A DNA stretch of 64,000 bases from Paraburkholderia flava (GCF_004359985.1 NZ_SMRO01000004.1:1-64000), one strand, 5' to 3'; shown: positions 1 to 9,432, numbered from the stretch's first letter. A program made the numbers and translations. Notes: generated by a model not told the origin, from the letters alone.

Positions 1-245
1 TTTTCTGTCCTCTCGGACAGGTCGCTCACTCAAAGATGACAGGTCCTGAATCCTGAAATTCAAAAACCTGACTTACTTTAGTGTGAGACTCTCGATACTT
101 ATGCCGGCTTCAGACTCATCATCTGAAACCCGCCTTGCCATCGAGCGCCCACACTTATCGGCTGTTAGTTTTTAAAGATCGTTCACGTCGCAAACCGGCA
201 CTACCACCACCGACTCACTCCGCGTCTGCCGCCATGCAGCAGAGA
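1..245 (-). other. 16S rRNA leader (5' external transcribed spacer), partial
   Basis: Read on the minus strand, this stretch matches the leader found in front of 16S rRNA genes of Burkholderia relatives, including the boxA-like block CTTTAAAAACTAACAG (about 163-178) used for antitermination, and a short CTGTCC/GGACAG hairpin at 5-20. The 16S gene itself should begin within about 100 bases beyond position 1 and is outside the window. The stretch is noticeably less GC-rich than its surroundings, as expected for an rRNA spacer. Recognition rests on memory of the family leader, not on an alignment. Confidence 0.8.
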
Positions 246-251
246 AACGAG

Positions 252-280
252 ATTATGAAGACTTTCCGTTCGCTCGTCAA
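252..280 (-). promoter_or_regulatory. rRNA operon promoter, proximal
   Basis: On the minus strand TTGACG (275-280) and CATAAT (252-257) are separated by exactly 17 bases, a near-consensus sigma-70 promoter. Transcription would start near 245 and run left into the 16S leader. Confidence 0.75.
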
Positions 281-383
281 CAGGTTTATCACTTCTTCCC
301 GCTAACCTGCCCGCCCGGAAATCCCCGCCATTGCTGGCTCTCCCGCCTTCCGCACTCCACTTACCGAAGCGCGAAAGTCCGCA

Positions 384-439
384 ATTCTAGTCATCTCGGA
401 CTGCGCGCGCAAGCGTTAATTTGAAGCTTCTATTTTCGC
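384..439 (-). promoter_or_regulatory. rRNA operon promoter, distal, with UP-like element
   Basis: On the minus strand TTGCGC (407-412) and TAGAAT (384-389) are 17 bases apart. An A+T-rich block at about 413-439 lies directly upstream of the -35, the place of an UP element. It lies about 130 bp upstream of the proximal promoter, giving the tandem arrangement common for rrn operons. Confidence 0.65.
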
Positions 440-604
440 GACGCGGCTGCCGCTCAAGGCATCGATGTACCTCGCAAATAAGCACAATCGGATCTGCCTT
501 ACTCCACACACCAAAGCACACCAACCTCCGGGATCAAGAGCAGATGATGTCTCCGCCCGGAACCGACTAGAATGTGTGGTTCTTTGCACCTCACTCCCGG
601 ATTT

Positions 605-1819
605 ATGCGCTCGCGAATCGCCAAACGCCTCCCCCCCGATGCCGACAAGCTGGTTGGACTATCGCTTGCCCTGTTCGCATCGGGTAGCCGTACCGAGGAC
701 CGCTTCTGGGAAGCGAAGCTCGATACGCTGCTAGTCAAGATCGTGCGTAACGGCAATCAAACAACGCTCGATGCCGCTCTAGATCATCTGCAACAAAACC
801 ATCCGGATGCGTACGGCGCCCTCGCCGACATGGCGGAAACCCATAGCGAATCCTTCATCGTCGAGCACGACGGCGTGCCGTACGAAGCGCTGCTAATCGC
901 CGCACCGGTACTCGCGTGGACACGCTACGCGATTCCTTCCGGTCCGCTGAAGAACGACGCAGCAGATGCCCTGCGCGCGCATCTACAAGCGCATGTTCTC
1001 GCTGCCGACACACGTGTCGCGATGGCGCCGTTCCTCTATAGCATCGACCAGTTGCCGCGCCATCACGTCGAAACCTGGCGCATCGCGCAGCAGTTGTCGC
1101 AAGCAGCGCTCGGTGGCGCATCTGCACGGATCAACTTTGGCGACCTGCCGGAAACATCGCCGATTCTTGCCGACCCACGTTTCCTGCTGGCCGTCGTAGC
1201 CGCGCCGGTCGGCGCCGCCGTCTTTCGTTGGCAGGAAGAAGAACACAGCACGCGGATCGAACGCGGCCAGTGCCTCGAACAATGGGCGACCCAGGGTGGT
1301 GCAAATCTGTCGCTGGTATTGCCCGGATGCGAATTCGAATGCCTGTTGCCGGACGCGTACTACTCCGCTTGCCGCGACGCCGACGAGCGCGTACGCCCGC
1401 ACACCGTCCGCACGGCAGTGCGTTACCTGTTCGACACGATCGGCGCGGCACCGCAGGAACTGCGGGCGGTCGTTGCCGGTTTCGGCGAACGTCGGATCGA
1501 TGAGTATCGCGTGGGCTTCACGCGCCGCGGCAGCAACGATGTGCTCTACGGCGTCGTCTGGCCGCTGTACGGTCGCGAGAACGGCGAGGCCGGCATCGAC
1601 GAGGAACCGCAGGATGCAACGCCTGCCGACGGTCCGATCGAAGAAATCGTCGCGCTGCTGAAGGAAACGGGCATCACCGATATCCGCCGTCATGCTGGCC
1701 GCTTCGAACCCGAGTATTGCGACGACTGCGGTGTTCCACTCTATGCAGATCCGCTCGGCGAAATCGTTCATGCGGAAATGCCTGAAGACGCCGAACCAGC
1801 ACAACCTCACTTTCACTAA
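605..1819 (+). CDS. DUF2863 family protein
   Basis: A soluble protein of 404 residues resembling the DUF2863 family, which I know from Burkholderiales; no biochemical function is established. The C-terminal part carries a CDDCGVPLY motif, a possible half of a zinc-binding knuckle. There is no signal peptide or membrane segment. I chose the ATG at 605 (MRSRIAKRLPPDAD) over the in-frame ATG at 572, because 572 lies inside a TAGAAT (568-573) that could be this gene's own -10 element and because family members begin with this motif. The gene diverges from the rRNA operon and ends before a strong terminator, so it is probably monocistronic. Confidence 0.85.
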   Translation: MRSRIAKRLPPDADKLVGLSLALFASGSRTEDRFWEAKLDTLLVKIVRNGNQTTLDAALDHLQQNHPDAYGALADMAETHSESFIVEHDGVPYEALLIAAPVLAWTRYAIPSGPLKNDAADALRAHLQAHVLAADTRVAMAPFLYSIDQLPRHHVETWRIAQQLSQAALGGASARINFGDLPETSPILADPRFLLAVVAAPVGAAVFRWQEEEHSTRIERGQCLEQWATQGGANLSLVLPGCEFECLLPDAYYSACRDADERVRPHTVRTAVRYLFDTIGAAPQELRAVVAGFGERRIDEYRVGFTRRGSNDVLYGVVWPLYGRENGEAGIDEEPQDATPADGPIEEIVALLKETGITDIRRHAGRFEPEYCDDCGVPLYADPLGEIVHAEMPEDAEPAQPHFH

Positions 1820-1866
1820 AACCGGTTGCGTGCAAAGCGCGCCAAATCTTGTCACAAGGATTCACC

Positions 1867-1905
1867 ATGCCCCGCGAATGGCTTCTGCTCGCGGGGCATT
1901 TTTTT
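1867..1905 (+). terminator. Intrinsic terminator after the DUF2863 gene
   Basis: An 11-bp perfect stem (ATGCCCCGCGA, 1867-1877, with TCGCGGGGCAT, 1889-1899) is followed by a run of T residues to 1905. Confidence 0.9.
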
Positions 1906-2050
1906 GGCAATCAGATTTAGCCTATACCGTCTGGATAGGGGGTCGCACCGCAAGTAATTTGTCATCATTGGTTCGACGGCACCGCGCTGCAGTCGGACTT
2001 CACCGAATGCATGCGACGGGTCACTTCGAGCGATCTAAGGGAGACAATGC

Positions 2051-2902
2051 ATGCGATTTTCGGTTCTCAACTCCGACGCGGAACGACGCGACGGACTCAA
2101 AGCGCTCTTGCGACAAATCGACCGGCACGCACGCTTCGTCGAAGCGCAGGACTGGCTTCAAGCTGACCGCGCATTACAGCGACATCGGTTCGACCTGCTT
2201 GTTGTCGACTGGCAGGACTGGATGCGACTCGCCGACATCCGCGAGCTGATCGCCGCCCATCCGGGGCTGCTGGTCGCTGTGCTGACCGATCATGCGTCGC
2301 CGGCAAGCGCGCGGGCACTGTTCAACGGAGGTGTGCGCGGGGTCATTCCTCGCGTGATGGACCCGCGCCTTATCGTTCATGCGTTCGAAATCGTATTGCT
2401 GGGGACCCACTACGTGCCGCCCGACGCATTCGCCCTCGCTGCGCCTCCGCCTATCGATACGGCACCGCGTCAGCCGGACGATTTGCCGACAGTGCCGCGC
2501 AGGCCACGTTTCATCAACCGGTTATCGCCGCGTCAGCAGCAGATCATGCGTTGCGTACACATGGGCAGCACGAACAAGATGATCGCCCGTACGCTCGGCA
2601 TTAGCGAGGGCACGGTCAAGATCCATCTGGCGAGCATTTTCCAGCAGCTCGGTGCACCCAATCGCGCAGCAGCGGTCGCCATCTACAACGGCTGGCTCGC
2701 GGCTCAACTCGAAGTGCTGCGCAGCCAGCTCCAGCAGACCCCGCGACCCGCCCTCGGCGAAGCCGGTCCGATCCCGTTGCGCAGCGGGACACGGTCGACG
2801 TTCCTGTACCCATGGCGCAACGACGACAACGAAGACCCGCTGCCGATGGCAGCCGAGCCTGTCGTTCCATTCGGCGGTCCGGGAACATGCGGGTCGCCCT
2901 GA
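2051..2902 (+). CDS. LuxR/NarL-type response regulator
   Basis: A 283-residue transcription factor. Residues 1-120 look like a receiver domain, with Asp53 in DLLVVDW at the usual phospho-acceptor position, although the N-terminal acidic pair is poorly conserved. Residues about 160-225 form a LuxR-type helix-turn-helix (LSPRQQQIMRCV, then NKMIARTLGISEGTVKIHL). The C-terminus is a proline-rich tail without a known domain. A clear GGGAGA ribosome site precedes the ATG. No histidine kinase gene lies nearby, so the partner is unknown. It is followed after about 90 bp by a permease gene on the same strand. Confidence 0.85.
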   Translation: MRFSVLNSDAERRDGLKALLRQIDRHARFVEAQDWLQADRALQRHRFDLLVVDWQDWMRLADIRELIAAHPGLLVAVLTDHASPASARALFNGGVRGVIPRVMDPRLIVHAFEIVLLGTHYVPPDAFALAAPPPIDTAPRQPDDLPTVPRRPRFINRLSPRQQQIMRCVHMGSTNKMIARTLGISEGTVKIHLASIFQQLGAPNRAAAVAIYNGWLAAQLEVLRSQLQQTPRPALGEAGPIPLRSGTRSTFLYPWRNDDNEDPLPMAAEPVVPFGGPGTCGSP

Positions 2903-2993
2903 GTCTGGCGTATCTTCCTTGCCGGTCGTGCGTTGCATGGCTGGCACGGAATCCGCTCACACGTTTCCGTCCCCAACGAGTAATATGAGATGT

Positions 2994-3668
2994 ATGGGTT
3001 TCCTCTATACGCCGCTTCCGTTCTGGGTCGCTGTCGGTGGCTGGATTGCCACTGCGGGGCTGCTTGCGCTCGCGTTGTGGAGAAACCCGTTCAAGCGTCT
3101 GCAGGACGGCACACTGCAGCACGTATGGCTCGCGATCATCGTGGCGATTTCGGTGTTATGGGCCAGCAACGCATGGCTCGACGACGGCACCGTGATGCAT
3201 CTGCTCGGCGCGACGCTCGTCGTTACGTTATTCGACTGGGCGCTCGCGTTGATCGCGATGGCTGTCGTCACCGGTCTTGCCGCCGTTATTTTCGATGCGC
3301 CGTGGCAAGGCATTGCATTGACGTTCCTCGTATTCGGCGCGCTGCCCGTCTGTATTTCAGCGCTGCTGCAACGCGCGAGCGCCGCGTGGCTGCCACGCAA
3401 TCTCTTCGTGTTCATCTTCGGTCAGGGCTTCGTGTCGCCGGCCATCGCGGTCACGGGCGCGTCGGCAGTCGCACTCACGATACAGCTCGCACTCGCCGAC
3501 GGCTCAGCCACTGTGATTCCAGTCGGCTACGTGTTCAGCGCCTTCCTGCTCGCCACCGCCGAAGCCTGGTTCACGGGTATGTCCACGGCGTTGATCGCCG
3601 TCTATCGCCCCGCGTGGGTCACGACGTACGACATCCGCCGCTATCGCCTAGGCGGTCCACGTACGTAA
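2994..3668 (+). CDS. CbiM-like energy-coupling factor permease (orphan)
   Basis: An integral membrane protein of about 224 residues with roughly six or seven hydrophobic segments, resembling the CbiM/energy-coupling-factor permease family whose members form the substrate channel of cobalt or nickel importers. No cbiN, cbiQ or cbiO gene is present here, so the substrate and even active transport remain open. The start could be the ATG at 2994 (MGFLYTPLP) or one nine bases upstream at 2985; ribosome binding sites are weak for both. It follows the LuxR-type regulator closely enough to be co-transcribed. Confidence 0.7.
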   Translation: MGFLYTPLPFWVAVGGWIATAGLLALALWRNPFKRLQDGTLQHVWLAIIVAISVLWASNAWLDDGTVMHLLGATLVVTLFDWALALIAMAVVTGLAAVIFDAPWQGIALTFLVFGALPVCISALLQRASAAWLPRNLFVFIFGQGFVSPAIAVTGASAVALTIQLALADGSATVIPVGYVFSAFLLATAEAWFTGMSTALIAVYRPAWVTTYDIRRYRLGGPRT

Positions 3669-3822
3669 AGTGCGCCGGGGTACGCCGATCCTCTACAATG
3701 CTTCCCGCATGCCGCCCGACGGCAACTCATGTTCATCGCGCTGCAAAATAATTGCGGCACGGATTGAACTCCTTTCGGTAGCCCGGCATCTTACGTGCCT
3801 GACGTCTCGACACTCTAACTAG

Positions 3823-4467
3823 ATGGATCGCACCAACACTCCGCGCCGCTTGATGCGCTGGGTCGGCAGGCTGGCAGTGTGCGCGGTGGGCATCTCGCTC
3901 GCCTGCGCGACCTCCGCCTTTGCCGATCAGCTCGACGAACACAACGCACTCGTCACCCGCTTCATCAACGAAATGCATGCGGACCCGCTCGTCGCCGACT
4001 GCGCCGCCCATGCGAATTTCGTCGCCAGCACGTCGTCGGCATTCGACCACGTCGATTTCCCACCCAGTTCATTCGACAGCTCGCACGCGTCGGTCACGCC
4101 GTGGAACGATTCGTTCGACGACGGCAAGCAGCGCGTCAGGGTGGACAGCATCGTCACGGTCGAAGGCCTCGGCATTCCGCAGAACAGCGGCGGCGATCCG
4201 ATGGCTCTGAAATTCCGCTGCGGCTACGTCGGCAACCAGATGCTCGCGTTCAGCTGGAACGATCCGGTCCCGCCCGCGAGCCCGCGAGCCAGCCCCAGTT
4301 CGTCGTCGGGCAAGAAGAAAGCGCTGCACGGCAAACACGGCGTGAAGAAATCGACGGGCAAGGGCTCGAAGAGCGCCGCGTCCGGCAAGTCGACTTCCCG
4401 ATCGGGCACGAAGGCGGCACCGCATGCGGGCGCGAAGAAAACCACAAAGGCAAAGAAGGCGAAGTAA
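3823..4467 (+). CDS. Secreted protein with lysine/serine-rich tail (BspC-like)
   Basis: A 214-residue protein with an N-terminal signal peptide (hydrophobic stretch about residues 16-34, likely cleavage after ATSAFA). A conserved globular part of about 110 residues follows with two cysteines that could form a disulfide. The last 70 residues are low-complexity K/S/A/G (KKKALHGKHG, ATSGKS-like repeats), strongly basic and reminiscent of histone-H1-like tails. I recall similar Burkholderia proteins annotated as BspC-domain proteins, but not confidently. A basic exported tail suggests binding to an anionic cell-envelope polymer; this is inference. Confidence 0.65.
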   Translation: MDRTNTPRRLMRWVGRLAVCAVGISLACATSAFADQLDEHNALVTRFINEMHADPLVADCAAHANFVASTSSAFDHVDFPPSSFDSSHASVTPWNDSFDDGKQRVRVDSIVTVEGLGIPQNSGGDPMALKFRCGYVGNQMLAFSWNDPVPPASPRASPSSSSGKKKALHGKHGVKKSTGKGSKSAASGKSTSRSGTKAAPHAGAKKTTKAKKAK

Positions 4468-4557
4468 CGCACGATCGACATCGCAAGCAACACCTGCGGA
4501 AGTGGCAGCGCAAAAAGCGACGCCGCTTCGCGTCACCTGCGGTCCATACAATCGCCC

Positions 4558-4603
4558 AAAAAGAGTACGGGGAGCGCGCATCCCGCGCACTCCCCGTACT
4601 CTT
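4558..4603 (-). terminator. Terminator between convergent genes
   Basis: A 14-bp perfect stem (4561-4574 with 4590-4603, arms AAGAGTACGGGGAG and CTCCCCGTACTCTT). The A-run at 4558-4562 reads as a U-run on the minus strand, so it mainly serves the carboxypeptidase gene, but it may work in both directions. Confidence 0.85.
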
Positions 4604-4644
4604 CGCTTCGGCTAAACCGACGCGCTAGCAGACTCGAACGAGTC

Positions 4645-5799
4645 TCACACGAACGTCTCGACGTGCCGCAGAATCGCCTGCAACATCGCGGCACCCAGCG
4701 CCGCGCTGCGTTCGCCATTCCAGCCCACCCGTTCGTCCGGCAGATTCGCGTTGTCCTTGAACGGCATCTCGAGCGTCAGTGACAGGCAACCGAACTCATG
4801 CCCGATGTACTTCGACGCGAGCTTTAGCGCGTCCTGCCGGTACTTCCCCGCTTCGTAGCCGTACTTGTCCTGGAAGTCCGGGCTTGCGTGCTTGAACGCT
4901 TCGATGAACGCCTTCTGCTCGGTGGCCTGGCTTTCCGTGAAACCCGGCAGCATTTCCGAGCCGGCGACGAACACATACGGCAACGCTTCGTCGCCGTGAA
5001 TATCGAAGAACAGATCGCAACCCGTCGCATGGATCGCGTCGCGCACGACGAGCACCTCGGGGCTGCGCGCCGCATCCGGCTCGAGCCATTCGCGATTCAG
5101 GTTCGCGCCGGCCGCGTTGGTGCGCAGATTGCCGCGCACGCTGCCGTCGGGATTCATGTTCGGGACGATGTAGAAAGTCGCGTGGTCGTACAACTTGCGC
5201 GCCACCGGATCGCCTGCCCAGTCGCCCCACCCCGACAGCCGCTTGACTAGCCCTTCGACAAACCACTCCGCCATCGTTTCGCCCGGATGCTGGCGCGCGA
5301 TGATCCACACTTTCTTCTTCGGCTTCGATTCGTCGTCCGGTGCGCCGAGCGTCAGCAGCGACATCGGACGGCCTTCGACGGTCCGACCGAGTTCGGTCAG
5401 CATCGCGTGCGGCATCTGCTGGACCGCGCCGAGAAATTCGGCGTGGCGCTCCTCGCTGTACGGCTCGAAGTACGCGTAGTAGATGCTGTCGAAATCCGGC
5501 GTGTGATCGATGATCATCACGCGACCGTCGTACGAGGTCGGCACGCGGAACCAGTTCACCCGATCGTAGCTGGCCATCGCCTGATAGTCCTGCCAGCCCG
5601 CCGCGAACGCGCAGTCGGCCGCGTTCTCGAACGTCATCACGCAGCGTTCGCCGCGTGCGCCCGACAAGCGGAAATAAAACCACTGCGCGAATTCCGCGTG
5701 ACTGTCGCGCCGTACGCGGAGGCGAATGTCGGCGGGTTGGTCGCACGACACCACGTCGATGGCACCTGCGTCGAAATTGCTCGTGATGGAAAGCGTCAT
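4645..5799 (-). CDS. M14-family metallocarboxypeptidase, cytosolic type
   Basis: A 384-residue zinc carboxypeptidase of the M14 superfamily, the branch related to cytosolic carboxypeptidases. Residues 1-125 form the beta-sandwich domain typical of that branch. Zinc ligands are visible as His171 and Glu174 (ARQHPGETM) and His268 (FFDIHGDEALP), and the catalytic Glu344 lies in LTLEMPFKD. There is no signal peptide, so it acts inside the cell on unknown peptides; bacterial homologues have no settled substrate. The gene starts 55 bp after yaaA on the same strand and the two probably share a transcript. Confidence 0.9.
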   Translation of the reverse strand: MTLSITSNFDAGAIDVVSCDQPADIRLRVRRDSHAEFAQWFYFRLSGARGERCVMTFENAADCAFAAGWQDYQAMASYDRVNWFRVPTSYDGRVMIIDHTPDFDSIYYAYFEPYSEERHAEFLGAVQQMPHAMLTELGRTVEGRPMSLLTLGAPDDESKPKKKVWIIARQHPGETMAEWFVEGLVKRLSGWGDWAGDPVARKLYDHATFYIVPNMNPDGSVRGNLRTNAAGANLNREWLEPDAARSPEVLVVRDAIHATGCDLFFDIHGDEALPYVFVAGSEMLPGFTESQATEQKAFIEAFKHASPDFQDKYGYEAGKYRQDALKLASKYIGHEFGCLSLTLEMPFKDNANLPDERVGWNGERSAALGAAMLQAILRHVETFV

Positions 5800-5854
5800 G
5801 ATGTCTTCCTGCTTTTGTCTGATCGGTCGCTGCCGCTAGCGTTGTCGCAAAGGC

Positions 5855-6637
5855 TCAAATCCCGATGCGGCGGCGAAACACATACGTCGAATCGTTCGAC
5901 GCGTCGGCATCGAACGCATAACCTTCCGCGTCGAAACCCTTCAACTGTTCGGGCGCCTCAAGCCGGCCCTCGACCGCGTAGCGCGCCATCATGCCGCGCG
6001 CGCGTTTCGCGTGAAAGCTGATGACCTTGTAGCGCCCGCCCTTCCAGTCCTCGAACACCGGCGTGACGACCGGCGCGTCGAGCAGCTTCGGTTTCACCGA
6101 CCTGAAGTATTCGGTCGACGCGCAATTAACCAGCACCTTCGCCGCACGCGTGTTCTTCTTCAACTGCGCGTTCAACGCGTGCGTGATGCGCTCGCCCCAG
6201 AACGCGTACAGATCCTTGCCGCGCCCGTTCGCGAAGCGCGTGCCCATTTCGAGCCGGTACGGCTGCAGCAGATCGAGCGGACGCAGCAGCCCGTACAGTC
6301 CCGACAACACGCGCACGTGCTTCTGCGCATAGTCGAGATCGGCGGCCGACAGCGAACGCGCGTCGAGCCCTTCGTACACGTCGCCGTTGAACGCAAGCAC
6401 GGCCTGCTTGGCGTTGTGCGTGCCGAACTCAGGCGACCAGTCCGCGTAACGCTGGAAATTGAGCCGCGCGAGCGGATCGGAAATATCCATCAGCGTGGAG
6501 ATCTGCTGCGGCGACAGGCAACGCAATCCGCCGATCAGTTCGGCGGCATCTTCGATGAAATCGGGGAGCGTGTGTTTCCGGACGTGCGGCGGCGTTTCGT
6601 AGTCCAGCGATTTCGCCGGCGACAGAACGATTATCAT
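5855..6637 (-). CDS. yaaA: Peroxide stress protein YaaA (UPF0246)
   Basis: A 260-residue protein beginning [16 protein letters not shown], the hallmark of the YaaA/DUF328 family. In E. coli YaaA lowers intracellular free iron during hydrogen peroxide stress and binds DNA; the present protein is of normal length and intact. It is transcribed away from the PIN-domain gene and precedes the carboxypeptidase gene in the same direction. No OxyR site was recognised in the 57-bp gap upstream. Confidence 0.93.
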   Translation of the reverse strand: MIIVLSPAKSLDYETPPHVRKHTLPDFIEDAAELIGGLRCLSPQQISTLMDISDPLARLNFQRYADWSPEFGTHNAKQAVLAFNGDVYEGLDARSLSAADLDYAQKHVRVLSGLYGLLRPLDLLQPYRLEMGTRFANGRGKDLYAFWGERITHALNAQLKKNTRAAKVLVNCASTEYFRSVKPKLLDAPVVTPVFEDWKGGRYKVISFHAKRARGMMARYAVEGRLEAPEQLKGFDAEGYAFDADASNDSTYVFRRRIGI

Positions 6638-6694
6638 AGAGGCTTGCAGGCACGCCGTGCCTGGCGGTCATAGACGAAAGCCAGATTGTAACGA

Positions 6695-7186
6695 ATGCCC
6701 GGTTCCCATGCCTCCCGCGACGCGCTTCGCGTCGTTCTCGACTCCAACGTGTGGATCGACATCCTCGTGTTCGACGACGCGTTCACGCGGCCGATCCGCG
6801 ACGCGCTCGAACGCGGCACGCTCATCGCGCTGATCGACGCGCGCTGCCACGCGGAACTCGCGTACGTGCTCGACTATCCGCAGTTCGTGCGTCGCGCGGT
6901 CGATAAAGAAGCGGCACTGGCGACGCTAGCGCGGCTCGTGCAAGTGGTCGAACCGGCGGCACCGTCTGAAGATTCGTTGCCGTTGCCGAAGTGCAAGGAC
7001 CGCGACGACCAGAAATTTCTCGAACTCGCGCACGCGGCCGGCGCCGACTGGCTCGTGTCGAAAGACCGCGCGGTGCTGAAGCTCGCGCGCCGCGTCGCAC
7101 GCGATTTCGGCTTCCGGATCGCACAGCCTGCTGCATTCGTCGCCGAGTGTGTACCCGAACCGTCGAGCGAGCCCGCACCGGCCTGA
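6695..7186 (+). CDS. PIN-domain protein (putative toxin-type ribonuclease)
   Basis: A 163-residue PIN-domain protein of the COG1569 type. The acidic metal site is visible: Asp in LDSNVWID near the N-terminus, then CKDRDDQKFLELA and a C-terminal SKDRAVL. PIN proteins of this group are usually annotated as toxins with RNase activity, but no small antitoxin gene accompanies it on either side, and its neighbours are yaaA (divergent) and an aminotransferase 70 bp downstream. It may be a domesticated housekeeping nuclease. Confidence 0.8.
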   Translation: MPGSHASRDALRVVLDSNVWIDILVFDDAFTRPIRDALERGTLIALIDARCHAELAYVLDYPQFVRRAVDKEAALATLARLVQVVEPAAPSEDSLPLPKCKDRDDQKFLELAHAAGADWLVSKDRAVLKLARRVARDFGFRIAQPAAFVAECVPEPSSEPAPA

Positions 7187-7257
7187 CGGATACGCCGTCG
7201 CCCCTTTCCCTACAATCGAATCCTTATCGCGATCGACCCACGCTCCGGACCCGCGCC

Positions 7258-8430
7258 ATGAACGCACCGCACGACACGCCGACCACTCCTTCGTTTCCGT
7301 CCCGTCTGCCGGATGTCGGCACGACGATCTTCACCGTGATGAGCGCGCTCGCCGCCGAAAAAGGCGCGGTGAATCTCGGCCAAGGCTTCCCCGATTTCGA
7401 TTGCGATCCGCGCATCGTCGACGCCGTGACCCGCGCGATGCAGACCGGTCACAACCAGTACCCGCCGATGGCCGGCGTTGCGCCGCTGCGCGAAGCGATC
7501 GCCGACAAGATCGCGAACCTGTACGGCCGTCGCTACAACCCCGCGACCGAAATCACCGTGACCGCGGGCGCGACGCAGGCGCTCCTCACCGCGATCCTGT
7601 GCAGCGTGCATCCCGGCGACGAAGTGATCGTCGTCGAGCCGACCTACGACAGCTATCTGCCGTCTATTCACCTCGCGGGCGGCAAGCCCGTCTTCGTCAC
7701 GCTCGAAGCGCCCGACTACCGGATTCCGTTCGACCGTCTCGCCGCCGCGATCACGCCGAAAACGCGGCTACTGCTGATCAACACGCCGCACAATCCGACC
7801 GGCACCGTGTGGCGCGCGGAAGACATGCGCCGGCTCGAGGAGATCGTGCGCGGCACGAACGTATTGATCCTCTCCGACGAGGTCTACGAGCACATGGTCT
7901 ACGATGGCGCGCCGCACGAAAGCGTCGCGCGCTATCCGGAGCTTGCGCAACGCAGCTTCGTCGTATCGAGCTTCGGCAAGACGTATCACGTGACGGGCTG
8001 GAAAGTGGGTTATGTCGCGGCACCGGCTGCGCTGACCGCCGAGTTTCGCAAGGTCCACCAGTTCAACGTGTTCACGGTCAACACGCCGATGCAGATCGGC
8101 CTCGCCGACTACCTGCGCGATCCGGCGCCGTACGTGGAGCTGCCCGCGTTCTATCAGAAGAAGCGCGACTTCTTCCGCGCGGGTCTCGCCGGCACGCGCT
8201 TCAAACTGCTGCCGTGCACGGGCACGTATTTCCAGTGCGTCGACTACTCGGCGATCAGCGATCTACCGGAAGCCGACTTCGCCCAGTGGCTCACAACAGA
8301 GATCGGCGTCGCCGCGATTCCGGTGTCGGCGTTTTATCACGCGCCGCACGAGTCGGGCGTCGTGCGCTTCTGCTTCGCGAAGAAAGAAAGCACGCTCGCC
8401 ACCGCGCTCGAGCGGCTCGCGAAGCTCTGA
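7258..8430 (+). CDS. PLP-dependent aminotransferase (methionine aminotransferase-like)
   Basis: A 390-residue class I/II (fold type I) aminotransferase. The PLP lysine is in SSFGKTYHVTGWKVGY, preceded by the NTPHNPTG loop and the SDEVYEH motif that contacts the pyridoxal ring. Overall it resembles E. coli YbdL, an aminotransferase preferring methionine, histidine and phenylalanine, and the annotation kynurenine--oxoglutarate transaminase is also used for this group. I chose the ATG at 7258 because the alignable family sequence starts just after it. Confidence 0.88.
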   Translation: MNAPHDTPTTPSFPSRLPDVGTTIFTVMSALAAEKGAVNLGQGFPDFDCDPRIVDAVTRAMQTGHNQYPPMAGVAPLREAIADKIANLYGRRYNPATEITVTAGATQALLTAILCSVHPGDEVIVVEPTYDSYLPSIHLAGGKPVFVTLEAPDYRIPFDRLAAAITPKTRLLLINTPHNPTGTVWRAEDMRRLEEIVRGTNVLILSDEVYEHMVYDGAPHESVARYPELAQRSFVVSSFGKTYHVTGWKVGYVAAPAALTAEFRKVHQFNVFTVNTPMQIGLADYLRDPAPYVELPAFYQKKRDFFRAGLAGTRFKLLPCTGTYFQCVDYSAISDLPEADFAQWLTTEIGVAAIPVSAFYHAPHESGVVRFCFAKKESTLATALERLAKL

Positions 8431-8674
8431 TGCAATGGAGCGCGCGGCGATGCGAACCCGCCTGCACTGTTCGCCGTTCCGCGCTTCATTCATCGGTGAA
8501 ATCGGGGTTTCTTATAGGAACGATGGTGCGGCACGAGCGATGGCATCGGCAATGCTGCCTCCGCCATCTACGCTGCAATCGCTGACGACGCAACCCGCAC
8601 GACGACCATTACACACGGCTCCGCACGCACCGTTGCAGACCCCATCACGAGCGCGAATACAACCGTCTTGCGCG

Positions 8675-9328
8675 CTACGCTCCCTTAGCCTGCACCGACG
8701 CGACATACGCCTTCCGATCCCCGGTCACGCGCTGTGCCGCAGGACGTCCGCTGATCCCCTTCGTGTACGCCTTCCAGTCGATCCCCGCGTCGAGCAGAAA
8801 ATCGCGTCCGTAGATCGCCTGCGTCGCCATGCCGACGAGCGGCAGGTTCAGGTAGCCCGCGATGTCCGCGATGCTGAAGCGCTCGCCGCGCAGAAACGGC
8901 GCGAACTGCGCGAGCTGCTTAAAGCCGGCCACATGCCGCATGAGCCGCTTCTCGATCAACGCTTTCGACCCATCGCTGATCTTGCCGCCGAAAAACGCCT
9001 CCTTGTACAACTCGCGCGCGACGAGTTCGAGATGCAGATCGATAAACACGATCAGCTCGCGCTCCTTCGCCGCTTCCCACGGATCGCGCGAGAAAATTTC
9101 CTTGTCCGGATAGCGCGCCGCGAGGTATTCGACGATCGGCTGCGACTCGCACAGGTCGCCGTCGTCGGTCTGGATGTACGGCACCTTGCCGAGCGGCGAG
9201 TGCGCGCGCACCGCTTCGTCCTGCGACGGCTCGACGAAAATTTCTTCGAACGGAATCCCGTATTCGAGCAACGCGAACTTCACCTTGTTGTAGTAGTTCG
9301 ACAGCGCATAGCCACACAGCCGGATCAT
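8675..9328 (-). CDS. Glutathione S-transferase family protein
   Basis: A 217-residue GST: thioredoxin-like N-terminal half beginning MIRLCGYALSNYYNKVK with the glutathione-binding cis-proline region (LGKVPYIQT) and the SNAIL/ESxPI-type motif (CESQPIVEYLA), then an all-helical C-terminal half. A serine or cysteine near residue 5-10 is the likely thiol-contacting residue. It is divergent from the 3-hydroxyacyl-CoA dehydrogenase operon, with an operator-like palindrome in between. Substrate unknown. Confidence 0.88.
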   Translation of the reverse strand: MIRLCGYALSNYYNKVKFALLEYGIPFEEIFVEPSQDEAVRAHSPLGKVPYIQTDDGDLCESQPIVEYLAARYPDKEIFSRDPWEAAKERELIVFIDLHLELVARELYKEAFFGGKISDGSKALIEKRLMRHVAGFKQLAQFAPFLRGERFSIADIAGYLNLPLVGMATQAIYGRDFLLDAGIDWKAYTKGISGRPAAQRVTGDRKAYVASVQAKGA

Positions 9329-9432
9329 GATGGGATGTCTCCTTCGACAGGTTTCCTGTACCGCCCGGCACGATGCCGGCGGCGTATCTGCTTCTTTCGA
9401 TTTCGCGTCGAGCCGATCACTGCAATGAAAAT

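Noticed and set aside
465..756. Short frames between the rRNA promoters and the DUF2863 start
   Set aside because: No ribosome site, no recognisable protein, and they overlap promoter elements or the DUF2863 frame.
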